DNA from: Amanita rubescens
Taxonomy: Eukaryota > Basidiomycota > Agaricomycetes > Agaricales > Amanitaceae
Length of the DNA stretch: 64,000 nucleotides
NCBI GenBank assembly: GCA_015039365.1
Contig: WION01000119.1
Coordinates: 62,001-126,000, forward strand
Direction of reading: 5' to 3'
Below, piece after piece: positions 46,602 to 57,219 of this stretch. The position numbers and the translations under genes were made by a program. The stretch's first letter is position 1. The number at the start of each line of letters is the position of its first letter. The notes below the pieces were generated by a model. That model worked only from the letters and a program-made list of their open reading frames with translations. It was not told the origin of the DNA and made no database searches.

Positions 46602-47494
46602 CACAAGTGCTTTGTGGTAGAATGTTTATTGTTGTCCGAGACTCCGAGTTCAACTTGATCGAGGAACCAGCTGGTGCTAGGGAACAGTGAATGGTGGCCA
46701 CTGGCACTGCCACCATCAGTCGTGAAGTAACAGCAGCTTCTGGAGCTCACCAGTAGTACGTGCAGTCTCTGTAATTTGATACTGGGCAGTGCTGAGATGG
46801 CGTGTCGGGCTCTGAAATGAGGGTGGGAGTCAGCCCAGACAGCGGCATGCAAATGAAACACTGACGTGTTCAGTTGAGAGCACTGCGATAGGAATGATGG
46901 CTGGTGCGTTTGGCGGAAGAACAAGCACGACGCAGGGACCCCTGGAACCTAAGCCAAGTTGTACGTATTTGGTCTATTACTTCATTTAGCAATGTCGAAG
47001 GTTTCGTCCGAACCTCTGACTTGCTGCAAACTATGCCACCATTCTTCGCTGCAAAGGCAATACGCAGGCTGATTCCGAGCGTGGATTGGAAAACGAGGGG
47101 GTATGCCTTCGGAGTGACTTCCTCAGGCCGTGTTTCATGATTCGTCTTCGCTGCTTTCATCCTATTCGTCGTCTGTGGACATATGACGTACAGTATGGAT
47201 GCCCATCTTCAATGTTCTTTGAATCAGCATCCCTAGTACTAACCTGCTTTGCAGCGGCGCCGGTCGTACGAGAAACGACATGTAAAACTTCATACTTACG
47301 ATCCCGGGCCTATTCTACCCGCTCAGTTAAGATTTTGTTATTGGTAGCTCTCCGACACAGTCGCGATCGCTGGTGATCCAGCTAATATTAATGTACGAGT
47401 TGGAAAACGTCCTGCATCGTACCAATGCTCAGAGGTTTGCGGTACGCATATATCTTCGCCCCCTGTCCAATCTGACCACCCCGATGCAGTAGCA

Positions 47495-48010
47495 ATGTCG
47501 ACTCGTCATGTCCCACTTTCCCCCAATTCCACAATGAGCCAAGCCGGGACTCAGACTATAATACCCAGTTTGATATCCTCCAGTGGCAGATTCTCTCGCG
47601 CCATTCTGAGCTTATCCCACGTGTATCGATCAGGGCATTCTATGACTTATGCAAACGTACGCTTGGCTAGAACCGAAACGTAGGCAAAATAGTCGAGAAC
47701 AATCAGCGCCCAACGCTTATCATCTCCGACGGTGCGATGGTGACATTGCATATTCGCATTCGCAGCTGACTGAGGGCCCTTCACATAGCTCAAGATCATG
47801 CGGGGAATACTGCGCGATCATTGGAGATATCGTCACTTGAGCTTCGAGCGAGAAGGAAGGCAGCAGAGCAGGCTAGGCGGCGGGAAAGCTTGTGGGTCGC
47901 CAGCGTAGTACTATCCCACATGTCTCAAACATCTAACGAAACGTACGAGCGCCATCAAGAAATGATTTATGTCAGTGATCTACTCGATGGCTACTGTTGT
48001 ATTTATTAAT
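47495..48010 (+). pseudogene. unidentified coding vestige in outer right arm
   Basis: Counterpart of 34360-34920. It contains MSQAGTQTIIPSL, a shifted frame with HAGNTARSLEISSLELRARR, and then ARRRESLWVASVVLSHMSQT and ETYERHQEMIY, ending at about 48007. It is better preserved than the left copy, yet still broken. It is divergently oriented to the GTPase in the same arm. Confidence 0.3.
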
Positions 48011-49050
48011 CATCATGCATCACCCACTCATCGCAGCCTGCGTATTGACCTTTGCCGAAACAAGATGTTCTTACTAAGTGGCGTGGAGTAGGCATATGCA
48101 TCACGCGAACCGAACCACACAAGGAAACGAGACGTTCGTCATCCATCTGGCCTCAGTGTACTGATAGTTGAAGCTCATCGAATGCCGTTTGCTTCGCTGT
48201 CCAAAGCAAGCGCCGCTTTCAAACAGGGAATCGATCAGCAGGATAGGGCGATGTTATAGACATCCGTAAATGAGGATGTCACAGTTACGAGTTGTATTCG
48301 CACCAAGATGCGACGATTCAGGTTTCTTGCAGCGAATGGCGATACAGGCTATGCACTGAAATGATATGGGCCTGCCGCTTCGTTTCATGATTCTGTATGC
48401 TTTCAAAATTGTTATACGTAAACAACATAGAATATCCGGCTCACGAAAACTACTCCCATCCAAACTCCTGTCCCGAGATCCAGGCATTTCAAAAAGACCA
48501 AGGACAGGGATGTGCATACAAGACCCTGGGAAATAAAAGGGGACCCTGGCGAGTACGATCCGAGCAGACAGAAGAGCAATTGGCACGAACGGGTACTAGC
48601 ATGTGGTGGAGGAATGCGCCGGTTGTTGATGACATAGCAATGGTGCTGGGCAAGGGGGTGGCGAGCGGCGCAGCGCCGGGCATCGGTGAGCGGTGGAGTG
48701 CAAAATTATCGTGTTGGCTGGATGGTGAATGGCATGAGCAGTGAAACTTTGAAAGTGGTGTAAGAACATACTCATTACTATAGGCAATTAAGTCTTGTGA
48801 GTGTTCCTTGCCAGAGGGGGAGCCGCCAGAGCGCAAGTTGCCAAAAATGACATCGCCGACGCGTGAACCGCTGAAGTGGTATGAACAAAGCGCTGAGTGG
48901 TAAATTTTTTGACGTGGGCAGTCAGTTGGGCCACACAAGTCACGTAGAGAGCGATGTTGTGGTGGATGTGTGGGATATGATCAGTAAAACTTTGAAAGAG
49001 GTGGCTCACTGGGATTGAGTGCGGCTCTGAGCGACGTCGCACTTGCGTTG

Positions 49051-49404
49051 TTTGGCCAAATTGAAAGCGGAAATGGCCGAAAACTCCAGGGAGGTGCCAC
49101 TAACGGTGAGGCAAGAGTTAGTTCCGCGTTTGAATTCACCCGTAACTCAATGATGGAACATATCAAAGTCCTTCGATGACGCGATATTCGTGCCCCCCAC
49201 CTCCCTGTATATGGAGGAAGGCTCAGTCATCCCATGTACTCCGCCGGCATGCCTTCATATCTATCGTTCTCCGTCTGATTCCCTCACATTCACCTCCTTT
49301 GGGAGGAGACTCTAATATTATCACGTTATGTGGTGTAGCGTTGATGGGAATAATTTAATTTCCATTTTAGGCCTACTTTAGTAACCTGCAATCGCGAAAA
49401 TCAG
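49051..49404. other. intergenic region beyond the inverted repeat
   Basis: Non-homologous to the sequence flanking the left arm. No gene seen. Confidence 0.4.
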
Positions 49405-49434
49405 ATGATTCATCACTGCCAATCTGCAGCCAAC

Positions 49435-50735
49435 ATGCACGTAGCTAGCGACTCCAAATTTCCCCCAGAGCTTCTCGACGAATTAATCGATCAACTCGAC
49501 GAGACATCGACATTACTTTCCTGCGGCCTCGTCTCTAAACGTGCCCTTGTCAGAACCCGGCATCGTCTAATTTCCACCCTCGAGTTCCGGTCGGACAAGG
49601 ATTTTGAACAGTTCTTGAACCTTGCCGGTGCGCCATGGACCAGCTTTACGTCCGCTGTCGAAGAGATACACCTCCAAGACTTGTTCTGTCGAAATTACGA
49701 CTATGGCAATGAGAGAGACCCTAAAACAATCGCATCAAACCTCTGTAATGTTAAGACACTGAGCATATTCATACATTCGCTCTGGAAATATGGATGGAAA
49801 CAAGTACCGCGCTTCGTCCTAGATGTGATCTTCGAATTGAAGATACACGATTTGCAGTTGGACGGCGTGGGCATGACGAAAGCCGAAGATGTGGTGGCGT
49901 TGTTCCGCCGGCTTTCACCAACTCTGAAAACGCTTGCCTTCCGGAGGCTGCGGTTTAAAGAAATAGAACATTCGGGCTTCTCGCGTCATCTATCCATATT
50001 TCGTCGTCCCCTCCACTTCAGAATACTCGACAACATCTCCCTCGCGTTTTTTAAACATGTACTTGATCCATTAGTTAACCCCGGCCTTGACGTTACCGTT
50101 CATACCTTCCATATACGGGACCCCGTTGCTCGGGCTGCGGATCCCTTGACCTGGCGATTTTTACAGCACATCGGTCATAGCGTCGAACAGCTTCTCATCA
50201 CATTTATCAAGCCATATACTTTTGCCACGTTCGGTAAGCTCCCGCTTGTGTTCCAGATATATGACACCTTAGCGAGTAAACCCTGACAGATGAATCAATC
50301 AAATATTTGGAGCCAACCCAAGTTCTGCAATGCATCAACCTTCGGACGCTGTTTATCGGATTTCCCAATTTCGCCTACGCAAGTCTCGTATCGGCTATGT
50401 GGAAGATGTTGTCCGCTCTTCCTTCGCCAAACCTTCTAGAGGAATTTCAATTCAAGTTCATTCTATATGACAGTTCAGTACACGAATACTTGTCCAAGTT
50501 GGGATTTTTCGAGTCCCCAAATTGCCTCGATAAATTCCGGAGTCTGTTCCCAAATCTGAAGCTGATCAAGATTATATTGGGTATTTACAATCCAGAAAAT
50601 ACTGATATGTTTTTTGACGCAGTGCGTCGGGTGAAGGGTTTAAAAGAGTTGGAAGAAATTGGTATTCTAAAACTTGTCACGTTCCACTTGAAAAATCACG
50701 TCGCATGTCATTCTGTCCTAGAGACCTGTAGGTAA
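49435..50735 (+). CDS. F-box-like / LRR-like protein
   Basis: Two exons (to 50233, and 50290-50735) join as TFATF-DESIKYLEPTQVLQCI. The first residues form an F-box-like segment (FPPELLDELIDQLDETSTLL, then CGLVSKRALVRTRHRL). LRR-like strands follow (VKTLSIFIHSLW, IHDLQLDGVGM, LKTLAFRRLRF, LRTLFIGFPNF, LKLIKIILGIY). This is typical of the short, poorly conserved F-box proteins of mushrooms. An upstream in-frame ATG at 49405 is also possible; 49435 puts the F-box closest to the N-terminus. The presumed role is substrate choice for an SCF ubiquitin ligase. Confidence 0.75.
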
Positions 50736-50929
50736 TTTAAATTTTTACTAAGATATAGATTGTATATGTAGAATACACCCTGTCAGACAGAATGACATCG
50801 CTTTGCGCGGGACTGACTGTAGGGTCGAGGTCCCACGGAGAGCGGGCGCACGCCGCACCGTACTCTCTGCCCGAGGACAAGACGTCGACGATGTTCGCTG
50901 TGGAATTTGGAAGCAAGCCGTCTAATCAA

Positions 50930-51255
50930 GCAAGGTGCAACGTTAGAGTCCAAGAGCTACATGATGGCCAGAGGTATAGCAAAAGCGATATCTTGAATGA
51001 TTCGATAAACAAGAGAAAGTCGTCCATTGAATAGGTGTTGCGGGCAAATGTCGTCCGAGTCTTCTTAAGGATAAAGCAGAGGATACGGCCATAGGTGAGA
51101 TTCCTGTTCGTCGGTTGCGGAAAGCATGGTCTGTAAAAGGAAATAGAAGCGGCAGCGGCTGAGCGTAGATGGTGGGAACGAGATCCGGAAGTTACCGACG
51201 AGAAATGGTACACATCGCGCCGGCCACGTCGTACGACATCGGACATGTTGGACTA
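50930..51255 (+). CDS. possible 3' exon(s) of a small unidentified gene
   Basis: A plus frame ending TAA at 51255 reads, after an AAAAG acceptor-like site at about 51140, EIEAAAAERRWWERDPEV then KWYTSRRPRRTTSDMLD, with strongly protein-like composition. An upstream frame at 50792-51034 (SKSDILNDSINKRKSSIE) could be another exon, but I could not find in-frame splice sites to join them. It lies just upstream of the peptidase gene. Confidence 0.3.
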
Positions 51256-51419
51256 AATGGTGATCCATACGAGATTTTCAGAGTCTTACCATGACAAGTT
51301 GCATGTATGCATCTCTTGGGCGTTATGGTAGACTATTCGTGGATTTCCGTCATGGTTCGTATGGCCGCCGATTCCCCGCGTGGGTACGGTTCCACAGTGG
51401 AGTCCGGAACAACTCTTCC

Positions 51420-53817
51420 ATGTACTACAACCAACTATCAGCCCTTCCCCAGCCTACATCGGCCCAATTCCTGTCACAATCGTCTCTACGCATCGTGTTC
51501 AGTGTCCGGGATCATGAACGAAATGTGAAACGCGTTGTCACCAAATCCGTGGCATTACTTCCTCCGACAATCTCGACCGCACTTGAAGATGTGCCGAATG
51601 ATATCGTCTTGTCGCTCGTATCCCCATCCCGATCTTTCCGGGCTATTCTCCGGGACGCTTCAAAGACCGGGGGCTCTGGTCGATTTGTAGAGATCTGGAA
51701 CAACGACCGGTTGGTAGCGTGTAAGGATGTGACTCGTGCACATGGCCAGTTTTACTCAGACGGTGCGTTTTCTCCCTTTATTTGCCTATCGCTGCTCAGC
51801 GCGATGTAGAATTCATATCGTCAATCACATTTTCCCCGTCCGAAACTTCCCTACTCTACATCGCAGAGAAGAACCCACCATCTTCTTCAGATGATGCGTT
51901 TGCCAAATTCAGATACACGCCTTCGTTTGGTGAAGGTCTTCCAAGCTTCAAACGGCCCGGCGTGTTCATACTTCAGTGGTCAAGAGATGAAACCAAGCCG
52001 AAGCTATATCATCTATCGATTCCAACTGAGAACGTGGTTCACTTCGGCCAGGTCATATACCATACTGATACCGAACTCTATGCCACTGGGTATGAATCTT
52101 CGCCCGATGACCGCCTGTTAGGAATCAAATTTTGTTTTAATCGGCCCTTCGGTATCTGGCGAATAAGCGTTACCTCAGATACCAGCGATCTTGATGAATA
52201 TTCCACGAGGGAATGCACGGCGGACAAGTTGACGCCATCGCATCTCTCATGTCGGTCTCCACGCATATTTGTTTCGTCCGCTGGCACGAAACTGGTTTAT
52301 CTATCGAGCGAGACAGGGGGGCCACATGCGTCTACAAATTCTTTGAACGCTTTCGACCTTCCTTTATTATCCGATTCCCCATCGGCCCAATCTAAGACTC
52401 TAGTCCCAATCATACAAGACGCTGATCCCAAATCGTTCCCTGGCTTATACCCACCCTGGACTTTATCCTCATCATTCACTGTCAATCACCCCAACTGGAA
52501 CGCACCAAAGATCGTAGTTTCGTCGACATGGAGATCCCGAAATACAATTCTACTTATAGATACCCAAACAGGCCAGATCATCGACCTCACACCTGTAGAC
52601 GAATCGAACTGGAGCTGGACACTCTTAACAACTGATGACCAAGACAGGATCGTTTGCGTACGAAGCGCCCCCAACGTGCCGCACCAAGTTTTACTGGGTA
52701 CCATCTCTGCTACATGTTCCGTAGACTGGCGGGTTATACACGAGCCAACGCTCACCGAGGAGCTTAGAATTGCATTGTTATCCATCGAGACGAAGATCAT
52801 ACCTACTCCCAACCGGGGCCCTGTAGAAACGGTCGTCATCCGCTCAAATTTTCCGAGCCAGGCGAGTCGATGTATTCTCGCCCCACACGGTGGTCCGCAC
52901 AGCGGTACCACGACGGAATTCAACCCGATTACGTCGGCGTTCGCTCTGGAAGGGTGTAAGTTACCATTAATTCCTTGCACGTTCAATAATAATCATCGTT
53001 GATTCCCAAGACACCGTTGCTCTACCCAACTACACCGGTTCAATAGGGTATGGCCAATCCGCTATTCTCCGCTTGATTGGAAAGTGCGGTTCACTGGACG
53101 TTCAAGACTGCATTCAGACCTTGCATCATTTGGTTGAACTCGGTTACGCCCAGTTGGGCCGAGGAAAGGTGTTTTTCTTTGGTGGAAGCCACGGTGGATT
53201 TTTAGGCGCACACTGTATGCAACTTTTCGTTCTATCATTACGAAGGATAGATATACTGACAGGAATTTATATATATAGTGATTGGCCAGTTCCCGGATAT
53301 ATTCACAGCAGCCGCTCTCCGTAACCCCGTCATTTCAGTTGGCGAAATATTGACCAGTGATATCCCTGACTGGGGTTACGCTGAATTTGGCCTTCAATAC
53401 CCAGTCCCAATTGCTTCTTCTCCTCCTACTGTTTCATATTCCTCCTCACAAAGTGACGGCGTCATTTCTTCAGAGAACGCAACCGCAACTCAGCTAGGCA
53501 TGGTTCCTGAAGTATACCAAAAGCTATATAATGCCTCACCGCTGCGCTTCGCTGATAAAGTCACGGCAGACGTTCTCCTCCTCATCGGGAAGGACGATCT
53601 TCGCGTCGCCCCTACTACTCAAGGATACGGATATTACCATACTCTTAAAGCTCTTCGGAATGGAAGAGGAACAGCCAAAGGGGGAAGTCGAGTGGATATG
53701 CTCGTGTTCGATGGCGAGTCTCATCCTCTGAATGGAGTAGAGTGTGAAAGAGTGTGTTGGGAAGCTTCGAGAGCCTGGTTTTTAGAGTCCACTGGGGAAA
53801 AATGGGATAGTGAATAG
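51420..53817 (+). CDS. acylaminoacyl-peptidase (prolyl oligopeptidase family S9C)
   Basis: This family removes N-acylated residues from blocked peptides. Four exons join in frame: to 51762, 51810-52955, 53011-53214 and 53279-53817. The N-terminal two-thirds form the beta-propeller (FSPSETSLLYIAEK, LSCRSPRIFVSSAGTKLVYL, FTVNHPNWNAPKIVVSSTW). The C-terminal alpha/beta-hydrolase domain has LAPHGGPHSG, LPNYTGSIGYGQ, the nucleophile elbow FFGGSHGGFLGAH (Ser), the acid in GKDDLRVAP, and the His in FDGESHPL. All three catalytic residues are present. The same frame is open to an ATG at 51291, giving a basic N-terminal extension (about 43 residues, Arg-rich) that could be a mitochondrial presequence. 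I prefer 51420 but cannot exclude it. Confidence 0.85.
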
Positions 53818-55214
53818 GTACTAGTCACGTAAAAGAGAGGAGGCAACTTGCTGGTGTGCACCTTGGGCCACCTGCCTTGAACGGCAAAGATTTTAAGGAG
53901 GATGAGTGGCACCGTCAACATCGCTCGGTTGGACTATGGAGACGACTCGGCTGATGAAATGCGACCCAACTTTCTTTCAGCCGTGCGCCCTCCAAGCAAA
54001 TCCGTGCATCAGTGACTGAAGGCGGTGTATGGGGTTCACGGTCGTTTTGATTTTTTTTTTTGTTTCAAAGATCCATCTGTGAAAATACATGATTGTGCCT
54101 AGTACTAGTAGATTCACAGCCTACAGGTGTGCCTCTTCACTACGGTCGCGATCGACTAATGGGATGCCTAGGGACTTGCCGATAGTAGAACGATCCCGCA
54201 TCTTACGGGTAGTGGACCTTGGGATACTCCGCCAATTATCTCAATATTTGTGGGTTCCATCGCCAAAAATGGGTGATTTGTGAAACCGACCAACAAGGAG
54301 TGAGTACATAGGCGTTAGGCAAATTTAAGCATAATGATAAGTTTGAATTTCATCAAAACAGGGTTGGCGTGCGCAGTGTTTTCTTTAACTTGTAATACAA
54401 TTCTTTTCCTCTTCGTATTGGCTACGGAATTTGTTCATGAAAATACAACATGCAAATATACCCAAAAAAGGGAAACTGAACGAAAAGAGGTGAGGGTTAA
54501 TATTTATTATAAGAAATTGGTAAAGATCGACGGACAGGTAATGGACCCTGCCGAGCGAATGTCAAGCAAAGGAGCAGAGGCACACATCCTGTGACAAAGG
54601 CTTCAAGAAGGACCTGATGCACGTGTCGTAGCGCCACGCTCCCGTGATCCAAGCCTTTTGTTCGGCTAGCGCGCGCGGCACCGTCGCGATTTATTGGCAA
54701 TAGTTTATTGCTTCCCCCCTTACCCCCCGTCCTCCCGTCCTCCCGTCATAACTATTCTTGGCTACTTTCTTACGTTTGTGGCCCTCGGTTCGTGCTAATC
54801 AACGTGAGTTGAAATGGCAGCTGGACAACGAAAAATCCAAGGCTAGGCACAAACTTCAAGCACCGGCGTTTTGGGCATCCCCTGATTCCCGAATACGAGT
54901 GGTGAGCGGTGAGGGCAACTTAACGTAACATTTTCAACTACGTAACGTGTAGGTTTTGAATGATGGAGCCAAGACAGAAGATCGAGTGACTTGGTGGAAT
55001 GTACCACAGGGCGGATCTCGTGCGCAAACAACGGAGCTTCCTGACTTGTCGAGTACGAGGTCAAGAAACGATATCAAGGCGTTCCTGTGTCCAATACGAG
55101 TCGTGAGCGGCTAGGGCGGCAAGATACAGAAACATACACGCTGGGGGTATTTAACCTGGCGCGTACGAAGCCAACCTCAGACTCACGTCCTCAGATACAA
55201 GTCTTACGATCGAA
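53818..55214. other. intergenic region
   Basis: Short frames only. It holds a T run at 54051-54061 and a C-rich stretch at about 54714-54746. Nothing is supportable as a gene. Confidence 0.45.
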
Positions 55215-55739
55215 ATGCACTTCTCTTCGCTCATCCTCGCTCTCACCGCTGTTTCTGCTGCCTCGGCGGCCACAGTGGCTAAGAGAAGCTTTTTCTATCC
55301 GACTTTCCTGAACCTCAATGGTGCCACTGAGGCTTCGGACTATCTCACTTACGTTCTTGTCCCAACTATCTATGGTAAGGTGCTGGCTGTATATTCTTTC
55401 GCTCGACGCTTATTCGTGATTGTAGATTGTTTCACGGCTTGCAATGGTGTCTCCGGCTGCAAATTTGTCAACAGTAAGCCAATTCCTAACTGCAAAGATG
55501 TACGACGCTGAGCTTCTTTTAGCTTACCACGATGTCAATGGCAAGGTCAGCTGTCTTTTACTTTTTTGTTCAAGTGGATGGGTTCTAACGGATTTGCACA
55601 GAATGGCAGCCCCGATCTTACTTGCTCTATGTACAAGTCATGCCACTATTCTAACACTGCTATCAACAAAGGTGGTCAGACTCAACCCTCTGGACTTCTT
55701 GACTATATCACCGAGAGCGACGGCTGGTGCAAGTATTAG
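55215..55739 (+). CDS. fruit-body-specific secreted protein, short form (copy 3)
   Basis: Four exons fit: 55215-55374, 55426-55473, 55523-55545 and 55602-55739. The signal peptide is MHFSSLILALTAVSAASA. The mature product carries the whole family core without break: LNGATEASDYLTYVLVPTI, CFTACNGVSGCKFVN, YHDVNGK, LTCSMYKSCH, GGQTQPSGLLDYI and a terminal GWCKY. Intron positions and phases equal those of the last introns of copies 1 and 2, confirming common descent. It lacks the Gly/Pro/Trp-rich insert of copy 1. It lies about 50 kb from the tandem pair. A secreted structural or binding role is likely; none is demonstrated. Confidence 0.75.
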
Positions 55740-57180
55740 ATGAGATCGGAGGTGTCATGATGTTGTGTAGTGTTACGTACTTTGTACGTTCGTGAATCCG
55801 CTGTTGCCAATGACTTTGAATGTGTCCCAGTAAAACGGAGTGTTTTTTATGGCAGGACGTTGGACTTTGTGCCATGTTCGTACACGGTCTCAAAATCATG
55901 ACTAAGGTGGCTAGCGCTATAGTATCCTATTCCACATCCGATGTTTCTTGTATATATCATGCAAAAACTAAATAACATTCCTGTTATCCGAGCCCAGATG
56001 TGGAATGCTTTGCTGCTGTTCTCTTTAGCTATAGAATCAGCTTTGAAACCTGCATTCGTTTTACGATGTCCGACGTTGCTAGGGAGACTGGTTGACGTAC
56101 CTGATGACTATGCCTACCCACTCAGAGATGTCTCCTAGCCCCATTCTCTGAAATTGTCGAAAACGGAGCCGAATTGAACGCTGAGAAAGGAGGGCAATGG
56201 CAAGTCCTTTCTAATCCCTTTCTCAGTTGAATTGTGGTTGAAAGGGAGAACCCACCGGCCGAGTTATTCTTGACGTCATCGCTCAGCATAGAGGATAGAA
56301 GCGAAGCCAGCGGACATGCATGCTACAGGCTCGCAGCTCGTTTTCTACCGATCAATAGTCTCCGAAGACCGGGGCGAAGAATGCGAAGACGACCTCAGCA
56401 GGGCTGCTACCGAAGCTCGCCTTCGCGCCCAGGCCTTCTCGAGAGGGCGTAGTGTCCTTATCTGCATGCTCATCCAACATATCTAGTGTTTACCTACAAC
56501 GGTTAACAATTTTATCAGACTGAAGATGGGGAGTCGATGGAACAACTCGAACACCTTGCTGTTTCATGGGTTCAGTCTAAGCCACATGCTTTCGGTCTGA
56601 ATCGTTGCTCCTTCCGAACCATAGAACAAGGGCCGACACTCGTGCCCTGAATATTTAATAGAAGAGCCAGTCGTCTTGGGTAGATGCTTGACGTACCTTA
56701 TGGTCATGCCCATTCAAACATCTCCTCAACTCCTAACCCCGACCCTCTAGGAAGCTAGGTGGCACAACAGTCTAACTCGTTACTGCTTTTGGGTGCAGGT
56801 GCCGGCGCAGTGGTGCGCCGCTGTGTCCAAGTCACCTACAAGGATGTGAAAGACTGCACCCTTGATGTCCTGTGGCAATGGTGCCATTGTCGGTCCTCTG
56901 AGTGACGGACTTTACCACGAAGTAGAGCATAGAGACGGCACGGAAGGGTAGAGCCGATGACGTGTCAGGGCAGCTCAGCTGGTGCGGCTGGAGGATATGG
57001 CTTGTGCGGGTGGTGAAATTGGGCGGTACGTTGCAGAAAATGCGCAGGGGGCAGTGGATTTGTAGCCGGCAGTGGAGGTGGATCATTGAAGAGCACGCAC
57101 TACACCATAGTATTAGTACCAATCACCGTATCTCTCGTTTTCCGTCCTGTGTTAGCCTCACGGCCTACATAGCACAACCT
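55740..57180. other. intergenic region with an old internal duplication
   Basis: No gene recognised. Blocks near 56086-56145 and 56685-56750 (both with TTGACGTACCT, then ATG and CCCA, then CATCTCCT-like words) look like a degenerate direct repeat about 600 bp apart. Confidence 0.35.
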
Positions 57181-57219
57181 TCGCCTGTAGTAAAGCCGCA
57201 GCTCCTGTCGATACGATGA

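Larger units (their letters stand above)
41547..49050. repeat. right arm of the 15.7-kb inverted repeat
   Basis: Reverse-complement partner of about 33300-40545. It is slightly longer, mainly because it keeps six micro-exon units that the left arm has lost. The inner part (about 41.6-46.6 kb) is CpG-poor; the outer part (46.6-49.05 kb) has ordinary CpG content. Confidence 0.85.

Noticed and set aside
33300..49050. Inverted repeat as an exact fold-back sequencing artefact
   Set aside because: The arms carry many substitutions, indels and a multi-unit deletion, and the outer flanks differ. A hairpin artefact would be identical.
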